Below are positions 1 through 7,553 of a DNA stretch of 64,000 bases, piece after piece. The stretch is taken from the NCBI RefSeq assembly GCF_001660705.2, contig NZ_LYBV02000007.1:372001-436000 (forward strand). Direction: 5' to 3'. A model generated the notes under the pieces. The model had not been told where the DNA came from, searched no databases, and saw only the letters and a program-made list of their open reading frames with translations. The position numbers and the translations under genes were made by a program. Source of the DNA: Saccharicrinis aurantiacus (GTDB lineage Bacteria; Bacteroidota; Bacteroidia; Bacteroidales; Marinilabiliaceae). Every line of letters begins with the position of its first letter. The stretch's first letter is position 1.

Positions 1-276
1 TGCGATAAATATAGTTCTACTGAATGATAACATAATAAATTAGTTTAGAGTGTTTATTGTTATCAATGCTATATCTGAAAATGTGCCAAATGTTTAATGT
101 GTTGAAAATTAGGATATATGCTTTTGGGGATATTTGTACTGTGTCAATTTATTTAACACCTAGTGTAAAAATATTTGATAGCTATTGATTTGAGTGCTCC
201 CAGTTTAAGCGAACTCAGCTTATTAAGTATGTGACGAATTTAATGTGTTAGGAGCTTGTAAGTAAAATTGTTTTTA

Positions 277-310
277 TAGCCTGAGCTAATGATGTATTTA
301 ACTCAGGCTA
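277..310. other. Inverted repeat downstream of the beta-helix gene; rest of 1-336 empty
   Basis: Arms TAGCCTGAG (277-285) and CTCAGGCTA (302-310) pair perfectly across a 16-nt loop, just beyond the stop of the minus-strand gene ending at 337. There is no T-tract on the minus-strand exit side, so it is a weak terminator candidate. I see no gene or other feature in the remainder of 1-336. Confidence 0.4.
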
Positions 311-336
311 ATACCTTAATATTAAAAATGTAAAGT

Positions 337-1893
337 TTATTTCTTTATAAAACGTAGGGTCTTTTTATCGCCAAGTTCTATAAAATAGATGCCTTTTTCT
401 AAATCGCTTATATCAACATTTGTGCTAACAGAATTAGACTGAACCGATTTTTTAAGTTTTCCCATTCCATCATAAAAATTCAATGTAAACTCATTGTCAC
501 ATTTAGGAATGCTTACAGTAATAACATTTGTAGCAGGATTAGGGAAAACTTTATAATCATCGCAAGTAGTGCTAAACTCCTGTTCTGTTGCAGAGATTGA
601 TTTTAAACCTGCGGTATATTCAAAAGCCCCAATATCAACATTTCCAACTCGTGCATTTCCATCATAATCAACAGTTGGTGCCCCCGACCAAGTACCGGCG
701 TTAATTGCAGGAGAATTCCAATTTAACCTAAAGTTACCTCCATTGGCATTTTTAAATTGAGGATTAGTGTTAAATAAATTTTTTGTTGTAGAAACACTAC
801 CTGCAATATTTTTATAATCAGAATTTGAACTCTCATAGCAGATGTTATTATTAAATTGAAGTCCCCATGCACCCGAGAAATTTACTAATATTCCGTATCT
901 GCCATTTTTATACATTGTATTATTATTACAACTAATGTTATAAATCTTTCCTGATCCTGCCGGATGCTTATAATACATTATACCATCTTCGGTATTGGAG
1001 TAGAATAAGTTGTTGTATATAGATATGCCATACACATCACCATTGCCTTCAGTCATAATGGCCATACCAGCACCAACATTATTACGCGAAATATTGTTAT
1101 AAACCTTAATATTACTAATTGTAGGCTTTGCAAAATTGAGCAAACCTCCTGCATCTAAGTATATTCCTCTTCTCGAAAGGTTATGAATATTATTGTATGC
1201 AATAATTCCATTTTTTGCCCCTTCTTTAATGTCGATACCTTCGCCTCCATTAATGGGATTCCCTCCATCATAAATTTCGTTACCAGTTACTTCAAATCCA
1301 ACAACACCATTGGCAATGGTTATGCACTCGTTCCAACCACCATTACAGGCCTTTTGAACCTTATTATTTTTAATTTTTACATTTCTGATGTTATTATAGT
1401 TTCCAGGATTTTGTCCATAAGCAACACCCCAAACAATAATGCCTGAAGCAAATGTGTTATAGGTATGGTTGTTTGTAATCTCAATATGCTCACTAGGACC
1501 CTCTATATAAAAACCATGTTTTCCATTCTGAACTTTAATGCCAGAAATGGCGATATAACTTTTTTTAGAAATAATGAAATAAGCGTTGTTAAGTACCACT
1601 TGTTTTTCGTGTCCGGGGTATGCTTTAAATATGATCCAGTTTGAAGAAGTACCACTGTTTTTAATAACTACGTTATTGTAATAGGAGCCCTTTTTAATAT
1701 AGATCTGGTCTCCTGCTTTTGCAGTATTTGCAGCTTTCTGAATTGTTTTCCAAGGTTTTCCTTCACTGCCATTATTACTATCGTTACCCCAGGTTGCAAC
1801 GTAATAGTTTGTAGCATTAATTGATACATTTATAAGTATCATGGTAATAAAGCAGATGAAAACTACCTTATTACTGAATTTTGTTTTTTTCAT
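337..1893 (-). CDS. Secreted right-handed beta-helix protein with T9SS sorting domain
   Basis: 518 aa. Residues 1-27 are a signal peptide ending near NATNYYV. Residues 28-110 hold the N-terminal cap seen in secreted parallel beta-helix proteins (YYVATWGNDSNNG, then IQKAAN and AKAGDQIYIKKG). Residues 110-350 are repeated Asn-rich coils (NNHTYNN, NNKV, YNNI, YNNLFY) typical of pectate-lyase-like solenoids. Residues 375-428 carry the segment with NSPAINAGT, DYDGNARVG and DIGAFEY known from choice-of-anchor Q proteins. The last ~75 residues (VFPNPATN through GIYFIELGDKKTLRFIKK) form a type A type IX secretion sorting domain, so the protein should cross the outer membrane and be surface-bound or released. 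Polysaccharide lyase or glycan-binding activity is possible, but no catalytic residues can be assigned. It stands alone, with no operon partner. Confidence 0.85.
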   Translation of the reverse strand: MKKTKFSNKVVFICFITMILINVSINATNYYVATWGNDSNNGSEGKPWKTIQKAANTAKAGDQIYIKKGSYYNNVVIKNSGTSSNWIIFKAYPGHEKQVVLNNAYFIISKKSYIAISGIKVQNGKHGFYIEGPSEHIEITNNHTYNTFASGIIVWGVAYGQNPGNYNNIRNVKIKNNKVQKACNGGWNECITIANGVVGFEVTGNEIYDGGNPINGGEGIDIKEGAKNGIIAYNNIHNLSRRGIYLDAGGLLNFAKPTISNIKVYNNISRNNVGAGMAIMTEGNGDVYGISIYNNLFYSNTEDGIMYYKHPAGSGKIYNISCNNNTMYKNGRYGILVNFSGAWGLQFNNNICYESSNSDYKNIAGSVSTTKNLFNTNPQFKNANGGNFRLNWNSPAINAGTWSGAPTVDYDGNARVGNVDIGAFEYTAGLKSISATEQEFSTTCDDYKVFPNPATNVITVSIPKCDNEFTLNFYDGMGKLKKSVQSNSVSTNVDISDLEKGIYFIELGDKKTLRFIKK

Positions 1894-2044
1894 TGTAAGA
1901 TCTTTTTTGAAGGTTTTGACACCTTCGTTTTAAAAATTATTTTATGATATTAAGGTAGTGTCAAGATCTTACCGTTTGTGTAGAGTTCAATTGTTATCAG
2001 TTATAAATATGTCATTATCAGTAAATTTTAGTTGCTATCAGGGT

Positions 2045-2332
2045 TCATAACTATTTGATGATGGCTTCCCTAAGCCCAAGGGAACTTATAACTATTTGAT
2101 GATAGCTTCCCTGAACCCAAGGAGACTCATAACTATTTGATGATGGCTTCCCTGAACCCAAAGGGAACTCATAACTATTTGATGATGGCTTCCCTGAACC
2201 CAAGGGAGCTCATAACTATTTGATGATGGCTTCCCTGAACCCAAGGAAGCTCATAACTATCTGATGATGGCTTCCTTGAACCCAAGGAAGCTCATAACTA
2301 TTTGAAGATAGCTTCCCTGAGATCAAAGGGAC
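2045..2332. repeat. Seven tandem 41-bp hairpin repeats
   Basis: Units begin at 2045, 2086, 2127, 2169, 2210, 2251 and 2292. The period is 41, with one of 42. Each starts close to TCATAACTATTTGATGATGG and continues with a hairpin of arms GCTTCCCT and AGGGAGC or AGGAAGC around GAACCCA. Unit six has TT in its left arm matched by AAGGAAGC in its right arm, a paired change that keeps the stem. There are no variable spacers, so it is not a CRISPR array, and 41 is not a multiple of three. The rest of the 1894-2709 gap is covered by the two repeat entries below and ordinary AT-rich DNA. Confidence 0.9.
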
Positions 2333-2356
2333 AAATTATTATTTGATAATTATAGT

Positions 2357-2460
2357 ATTGCGTCATCGCGCGGCACAAAGCGATCTCAAGGTGATCTGCA
2401 AAACCAGGCGCCTTAAGATGGCCGCGTTCCTCGCCATGACGAGGCGCAAAGAATCTCAAT
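2357..2460. repeat. Interspersed palindromic repeat, copy 1
   Basis: Begins ATTGCGTCATCGCG, contains CACAAAGCGATCTCAAGG, then GGCGCCTTAAGAT and GTTCCTCGCCATGACGAGG. The ends are partly complementary (CGTCAT against ATGACG; GATCTCAAGG against CCTTAAGAT). A second copy lies at 35774-35863. This looks like the small, palindromic intergenic repeats with CGTCAT...ATGACG ends found in many bacterial genomes. Confidence 0.75.
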
Positions 2461-2484
2461 AATTAAAATACTTATTTTTAAATT

Positions 2485-2584
2485 TACCTACTACCTACTA
2501 CCTACTACCTACTACCTACTACCTACTACCTACTACCTACTACCTACTACCTACTACCTACTACCTACTACCTACTACCTACTA
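2485..2584. repeat. Heptanucleotide tandem array (TACCTAC)n
   Basis: A perfect 7-bp tandem repeat, unit TACCTAC, runs for 100 bp (about 14 units) with no interruption that I can see. It ends 125 bp before the start codon at 2710. Uninterrupted short tandem repeats of this kind commonly change length by slippage. It is not inside an open frame, so any effect would be on transcription or mRNA structure. Confidence 0.95.
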
Positions 2585-2709
2585 TCGTGGTGATAAAACA
2601 TCTTTAAATGAGTGTTTTACGATTTGTGAAGTGTGACTTTAAGTAAATTTTAGGTTATATTAGTACTAAGGCCTTCAGCTAATTATACTTCTAATTTAAA
2701 AATGATATT

Positions 2710-3411
2710 ATGACTGTTACAAGATTTGAAAAAGGAACTAATTTAGAAAATTGGATTGTGAATGTTGGTGATGGTAATTATTCTTTACCTCCTGAACCCG
2801 AAGTGGATATTAACGATATGTGCACCGTTGATAATCAAAGTGAATCAGTATTAAAGGCAAATGTTTTGAACCGTAGAGTTATGGCGCATAATATTACCTT
2901 TAAACGTATTGTTGATCCAGCAGGATTAACGGATAATCATTTTGCAAAATATAAGTTTAAACTTCCATACTCAATTTCTACAGCCAATACCGATTATAAT
3001 GGACAAACTGTTGAAGGTGGTTTATTTGTATGGGATGGCCCTGATACTGAACTCGATTATGGTTTAGCATTTCAATGGGTCATTAATCCTTGGGACCCAA
3101 GGTATAAGGCTTTGTTATATTGGAATGGAGAAGGTTGGGATGAAATGGGTGTTAATTTAGAGCCAAGTGATGAATATTGCGAAGTTGAATTTACATTGAA
3201 TATACCCAATAGGGAAGCGTACATTAAAATAGATAATGAACCGTTTAACCAAAATGTATTTTCAGAAACGCCAAAAGTGGGATGGGGAAATACGGTTGAT
3301 GCCCGTTTGCAAACAGAGATTATAAGTATATATCCAAGTGCTACGGGCACTGTGCCAACACATGAAGTGGCCTTTAAAGATTGGGAATGGGAATGGACCA
3401 CCGATGATTAG
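2710..3411 (+). CDS. Hypothetical protein, 233 aa, no recognised family
   Basis: I do not recognise this protein. It has no signal peptide, lipobox or membrane segment, so it is predicted cytoplasmic unless the true start lies elsewhere. It is acidic and aromatic-rich, with alternating strands and a Trp-rich end (KDWEWEWTTDD). Segments such as GGLFVWDGPDTELDYG, LLYWNGEGWDEMG and EAYIKIDNEPF resemble a beta-sandwich lectin-like fold, but that is a guess from composition. It is isolated: repeat arrays lie upstream and a strong hairpin downstream, and the next gene is convergent. Codon use looks like its neighbours. The start at 2710 is the only plausible ATG, and no Shine-Dalgarno is evident. 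Confidence 0.6.
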   Translation: MTVTRFEKGTNLENWIVNVGDGNYSLPPEPEVDINDMCTVDNQSESVLKANVLNRRVMAHNITFKRIVDPAGLTDNHFAKYKFKLPYSISTANTDYNGQTVEGGLFVWDGPDTELDYGLAFQWVINPWDPRYKALLYWNGEGWDEMGVNLEPSDEYCEVEFTLNIPNREAYIKIDNEPFNQNVFSETPKVGWGNTVDARLQTEIISIYPSATGTVPTHEVAFKDWEWEWTTDD

Positions 3412-3430
3412 CTTTTGCTATTTATAACTT

Positions 3431-3467
3431 AATAATGGTCTGTGGCACGAAGCGACAGACCATTATT
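3431..3467. terminator. Bidirectional hairpin between convergent genes
   Basis: Perfect 13-bp arms AATAATGGTCTGT (3431-3443) and ACAGACCATTATT (3455-3467) with loop GGCACGAAGCG. It sits between the stop at 3411 (+) and the stop at 3570 (-). The loop sequence is also part of the interspersed palindromic repeat family (compare CGGCACAAAGCGATC in copy 1), so this may be a shortened derivative of that element serving as a terminator. Confidence 0.7.
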
Positions 3468-3569
3468 CATTCATTTTATTAATTAAACCTAATAGAGCCT
3501 AAAAGACGCTGTTTGCTTAACTGGTGTTCAGGTGTTAAAAAGCAAAGCCTCTTATATAACGATCTAAAC

Positions 3570-4823
3570 TTAAAACACAATCTTCTCGTTATCGCCAAAC
3601 ATATCGTAATTCGATGTAATAACTTGTTCCCCGGGTTCTAGACCTTCAATAACTTCGTAGAAACGTGGGTTTTGTCGCCCAATTTTTATGTTGCGTTTGG
3701 TGGCAAATTCGCCAGAAGGATCGAGCACAAATATCCACTGTCCGCCTGTGTTTTGAAAGAAACTACCGCGCGGAACCAAAATGGCATCGCTAGAGTCACC
3801 TAACTGCAAACGAACGTGATACGATTGTCCGGTTCTAATATTGCTTGGTCGTTCGCTGGTAAAAACCATATCCACAGTAAAACGCCCGTCTCTTACTTCT
3901 GGATATACCTTTTTAACGCGCAGTTGGTATTCTTTGCCGTTGCGTTCAAAACTCGCCGTTAAATCGCGACGAACCCTTTCGATATAATGCTCATCAACCT
4001 TGGCCACAATTTTATAATCGGTAAGTACATTAATTTGCCCAATTCGGTTCCCTCTTGATATCGATTGTCCAATCTCGGCATCCAATAAACCCAACTGACC
4101 ATCAACCGAAGCCTTTACCTCAAGGTTTTCGATGCGCTGACGCACCAAGGCCAAATTAGCCTCCATATTATCCAAGTTATCTTGCATGCGATCAACTTGT
4201 ATGGCTCTGTAAATAGAATCTTGGTTGTATTGTTCCATTCTAAGCGCGTAATGTTTATTGGCAATTTCGTAATCTTCCTTGGCCATTAAATAATCCTCTT
4301 GCGAGATGAGGCCATCCTTATATAATTTTTCGTTTTGCGAGAAAGCTCTTTTCTTCCTTATCACATTGTACGATACATTAACCAGTTCCTGTTTGTTGGC
4401 AATTTTCTGCTGTTCTAAAGTCACCATAGTATTACGCAAAAAGTTCTCTTGCTCGGCCAAATTAGCCTGACTATTTAAAATAGATAAGTTTAAATCGGGG
4501 TTCGATAAACGTAGTATCACATCTCCCTTTTTCACTTCGGCACCCTCTTCAATTAATTTTTCTTCAACACGTCCGCCTTCAACAGCATCAAGGTATATTA
4601 CCGAAATAGGATCAACATGCGACATTAAACGAATGTAATCGGCAAAGTTATTTTGCGTTACCGCAGAAACCGTGAGTCTATCTTTGTTGGCTCTATAGGT
4701 GGAAACGTGTGTTGTACCAAAAGCATAGTACACAATGCTTAAAAATGTGATGGTAGCTATGGCAATATATATATGTTTTTTCTTGAGCCCATTTTTTTGC
4801 TCTATCTTTTTATCCATTCCCAT
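3570..4823 (-). CDS. HlyD/RND-type periplasmic adaptor (membrane fusion protein)
   Basis: 417 aa. One N-terminal membrane anchor (about residues 18-37, IYIAIATITFLSIVYYAFG) is followed by the first half of a lipoyl/barrel-sandwich domain (EGGRVEEKLIEEGAEVKKGD, about 80-105). A long alpha-helical hairpin (about 110-235, rich in Gln, Glu and Leu) comes next, then the second lipoyl half (VKASVDGQLGLLDAEIGQSI) and the C-terminal beta-barrel and membrane-proximal domains (ILVPRGSFF, GLEPGEQVITSNYD). Such adaptors join an inner-membrane ABC or RND pump to a TolC channel. The channel is nearby (6052-7374), but no pump gene follows; the operon ends here. MGMDKK offers a second possible ATG two codons in. 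Confidence 0.9.
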   Translation of the reverse strand: MGMDKKIEQKNGLKKKHIYIAIATITFLSIVYYAFGTTHVSTYRANKDRLTVSAVTQNNFADYIRLMSHVDPISVIYLDAVEGGRVEEKLIEEGAEVKKGDVILRLSNPDLNLSILNSQANLAEQENFLRNTMVTLEQQKIANKQELVNVSYNVIRKKRAFSQNEKLYKDGLISQEDYLMAKEDYEIANKHYALRMEQYNQDSIYRAIQVDRMQDNLDNMEANLALVRQRIENLEVKASVDGQLGLLDAEIGQSISRGNRIGQINVLTDYKIVAKVDEHYIERVRRDLTASFERNGKEYQLRVKKVYPEVRDGRFTVDMVFTSERPSNIRTGQSYHVRLQLGDSSDAILVPRGSFFQNTGGQWIFVLDPSGEFATKRNIKIGRQNPRFYEVIEGLEPGEQVITSNYDMFGDNEKIVF

Positions 4824-4857
4824 TGTAGTAGTATTATTATTGTTAGTGTTTTATTTT

Positions 4858-6009
4858 TTACTCGTAAATTATTTTCAGTACCGATGGTATACCTTCAATA
4901 CCATTTGCATTTACAGCAAAGGCTTTTATGGTATTGAGCCCTTCGTTCAAATTCACTAAACAATGACCATCTTCGATAGGAACCAGCACATCATTTAAAA
5001 ATACTTTGTATTCCTTAAACCAAGGCATGTTGTTATCAAAAGATAATTTAAACTTCGGTTGTGCCGCAAATAAGGACATGTTTTTATTAAAGTCGTCTAG
5101 AGTTGAGATCTCTAGTTTAGAGAATTCACCCATTGCTCTGTTCACTTCCTCCTCAGGATAATCAATTAATATCATAGTCTGATTCAAACTGTAATATACT
5201 TCATTAACATTATCGGTAAAAATTGTTTTTCTTGAGGGAAAAGCCTGAAAAGTGAGATAATCGTTCTGGCCTTCCATTTTTAGAGATAAGGAATAATTGA
5301 GTTTGTTTGATGTTTGAGAAATATCAATATACCCTAGGTAGTTTGTTAAAAATCCGTTGCCATATTCATCATTCAAACCACCAGTTGTTACCACATTAAA
5401 TGCTATTTGATTAAAATCACCAGCTTTTTTTATCAGGTAGATATCATATATGTTTAAAGGATTACCATCTTTTGTGGCGTAAATACCAAATTGAGCATCA
5501 AGAAATATCCATTTATTATAAGTGTTCGACCAAACTTCGGTGGCCACGTGACCCATTCCTGCACCACCATAATCAACATCTTTATGCTTTACGCCGATGG
5601 AACGCGATATATAACCAAACGATTTAAGGATGTCGTTTAACACTGTGCCATATTCAACACATCTGTATGCTTCGCCTTCGTTGTGTACTTTTTTTAATAT
5701 TCCCAACGAATTGAGCGAATCGGGGGCAGCATTCCATCCATTGTGTTTCCATTGTTGCGATACCCATTTCATTAACTCAAAATAAATTTCAGGATCATTA
5801 TTGGCTTCAATGTTGGTGTGTTCCAGAACGTATTCCTTTAAGGCTACTAGATCAGCGCTATTGATAGAATCAGCCAGGTGCAATTTTTTGTAATTAAAAT
5901 TGAGCACAGTATTGTTTCCTTCAACTATACGTATCTTTTTGAATGGAATATCTTGTGCAGATGCAAATACACTGGTGATTATTAATAATGTAAAGATTAG
6001 CGTTTTCAT
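4858..6009 (-). CDS. Exported transglutaminase-like cysteine protease-fold protein
   Basis: 383 aa with a signal peptide (residues 1-19, ending ASAQ). A transglutaminase-like core lies at about 100-180 with the ordered triad Cys117 (YRCVEYG), His154 (GMGHVATEVW) and Asp171 (FLDAQFG). The C-terminal ~170 residues look like beta-sandwich modules (LKLSFDNNMPWFKEYKVFLN) and are not otherwise recognised. It lies between the adaptor (34 bp away) and the TolC-type gene (42 bp away) on the same strand, so co-transcription is likely. Families with this triad include proteases, deamidases and cross-linkers. The substrate is unknown. A gene of this sort inside an efflux operon is unusual. Confidence 0.8.
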   Translation of the reverse strand: MKTLIFTLLIITSVFASAQDIPFKKIRIVEGNNTVLNFNYKKLHLADSINSADLVALKEYVLEHTNIEANNDPEIYFELMKWVSQQWKHNGWNAAPDSLNSLGILKKVHNEGEAYRCVEYGTVLNDILKSFGYISRSIGVKHKDVDYGGAGMGHVATEVWSNTYNKWIFLDAQFGIYATKDGNPLNIYDIYLIKKAGDFNQIAFNVVTTGGLNDEYGNGFLTNYLGYIDISQTSNKLNYSLSLKMEGQNDYLTFQAFPSRKTIFTDNVNEVYYSLNQTMILIDYPEEEVNRAMGEFSKLEISTLDDFNKNMSLFAAQPKFKLSFDNNMPWFKEYKVFLNDVLVPIEDGHCLVNLNEGLNTIKAFAVNANGIEGIPSVLKIIYE

Positions 6010-6051
6010 TTGATATTTTTTAGGTGTTAGAATCTATATTTATTTGTAATA

Positions 6052-7374
6052 TCAGATACTCAATAAAGCATCTCCCGTGGCAAAATAGCTGAGCCACATA
6101 CCCTGTATGGCCAAATCGGCATTAGCCTGACTGAACTCATTTTTGGCATTCAGTAATCGCATTTGGCTGGCAAATAATTCCGTGGTGTTGGCTAGGCCGA
6201 GCTCAAATTTCTTTTCCATTTCTTGGTAAGCTATCGAGGCATACGATAATTTTTCTTGAGCTGCATTTACCAGTCGTAAAGCTGCATTGTAATTAATGCA
6301 AACCTGCTCAATATCCCGATACACCATTTGCAAAGTTTGTTCTACCTGCAACTGCTGATTGCTTTTATTTATTTTGGCAATTTTTATTTCCGATCGGTTG
6401 TTTAAGCGCGTAAAAATAGGAATGCTTAAGGAGGCCGATATGTATTGGTTATTGTTGTTTTTAAGTTGGGTTTTATACGGGTCGTCGTTAATATCGGTAT
6501 AGACTGATTGTATGCCAGCCTGCATATTAATGCTTGGCATAAAATCACCCCTTGCTGTGGAAACCTGATATTTGGCCACTGCTAGTCGGGCTTCTTCTTC
6601 TTTAATTCGGGGTAAATTATTGGCTGCTAAAGTATATACCGAATCCACCATGGCTACCTCTGTTTGTAATGGAATAAAAGGAGGTTTTATGGGGCTAATT
6701 GAATCGGTATTTTTATAATTCATAACCCTATACAAGTTACTGCGTGCAAAGGTCACTTCGTTCTCGGCAATTATCAAATTGTATTCATCATTACTCAACT
6801 GACTTTTTATTTCAATGCGTTCCACTTCCGAGGCCTTACCAATTTCGAGGAATTTCTCAATGCGTTGCAATTGCTGTTCCGATAAGGACAACTGTTCTTG
6901 AGCAGCATTTTCCTTGTCAATGCTAATAATCAATTTGTAGTAACAATCCGCTACTTCTAAAATCAATTCGTTTCGGGTGTTTTGCTCCGAACTGATGCCC
7001 GCCTTTAGTGCATATTTTTGGGCTCTAAGGGTATTTTGCTTTTTTAAACCATTAAATATGGCCAAGGTACTTTGTGCATATAAAGAGTTCTGGTAATTGT
7101 CATCGAAAAAATAACTGTTGTTATCCGGGTTGGCCGATCGTCCCATATTGTAACTAGCGTTACTACCTGCATATAAATTGGGTAAAAAATCGCCTTTGGC
7201 TTGTGTAACACGATGCTCCTGAATGCGTCTGTTGTTTTCGCTCACTTGCATGCTAATGTTATGCTCTTGTGCATAATTAACGCAGTCGCTCAGGCTCCAT
7301 GTTTTTTGTGCTGTGCTCCATTGGTTGAGACCAATTATTGTTAATACTGTAAGTAGGTATCTTAGATTTTGCAT
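6052..7374 (-). CDS. TolC-family outer membrane efflux channel
   Basis: 440 aa. A signal peptide (about 1-23, ending STAQ) is followed by two homologous halves of the outer-membrane efflux protein fold. Features include the N-terminal LSDCVNYAQEHNISMQVSENN, long Gln/Glu/Ala-rich helices, YAQSTLAIFNGLKK in the first half and YISASLSIPIFTRLNNRSE in the second, a pairing typical of the family. It should form the outer-membrane and periplasmic duct for the adaptor encoded downstream. It is the first gene of the minus-strand operon, divergent from the response regulator at 7554, which suggests that this two-component system controls it. Confidence 0.92.
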   Translation of the reverse strand: MQNLRYLLTVLTIIGLNQWSTAQKTWSLSDCVNYAQEHNISMQVSENNRRIQEHRVTQAKGDFLPNLYAGSNASYNMGRSANPDNNSYFFDDNYQNSLYAQSTLAIFNGLKKQNTLRAQKYALKAGISSEQNTRNELILEVADCYYKLIISIDKENAAQEQLSLSEQQLQRIEKFLEIGKASEVERIEIKSQLSNDEYNLIIAENEVTFARSNLYRVMNYKNTDSISPIKPPFIPLQTEVAMVDSVYTLAANNLPRIKEEEARLAVAKYQVSTARGDFMPSINMQAGIQSVYTDINDDPYKTQLKNNNNQYISASLSIPIFTRLNNRSEIKIAKINKSNQQLQVEQTLQMVYRDIEQVCINYNAALRLVNAAQEKLSYASIAYQEMEKKFELGLANTTELFASQMRLLNAKNEFSQANADLAIQGMWLSYFATGDALLSI

Positions 7375-7493
7375 GAGTTCTGATTATTATTTGCCAGATC
7401 TAATACCTAAAGTGTACCAAAATCGCAAATAATAATAAATCAACCACTTATGATTTGAGCTTTATTTTAAACTGTAAAAAAAATGGACAGGTA

Positions 7494-7525
7494 TTGTCAA
7501 TTTTCTACACACTTAATTATCTTTG
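7494..7525 (+). promoter_or_regulatory. Candidate Bacteroidota promoter of the response regulator
   Basis: TTG at 7494-7496 and TATCTTTG at 7518-7525 fit the TTG / TAnnTTTG promoter form of this phylum with a 21-bp gap, ending 28 bp before the ATG at 7554. A small inverted repeat, GACA-GGTAT-TGTC (7487-7499), overlaps the upstream element. I found no convincing GG-N10-GC sigma-54 promoter facing either way in the 7375-7553 gap. Confidence 0.5.
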
Positions 7526-7553
7526 ATACAATACTTCATATAAATCATAATCG

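Noticed and set aside
277-310. Rho-independent terminator of the beta-helix gene
   Set aside because: The stem is clear but the minus-strand exit is A-rich rather than T-rich, so it is listed only as an inverted repeat.
2045-2332. CRISPR array
   Set aside because: Units are contiguous and near-identical across the full 41 bp with no unique spacers, and no cas genes are in the window.
7375-7553. Sigma-54 promoter driving the efflux operon or the regulator
   Set aside because: I searched by eye for GG-N10-GC in both directions and found only partial matches, such as around 7485-7500, lacking the -12 GC.
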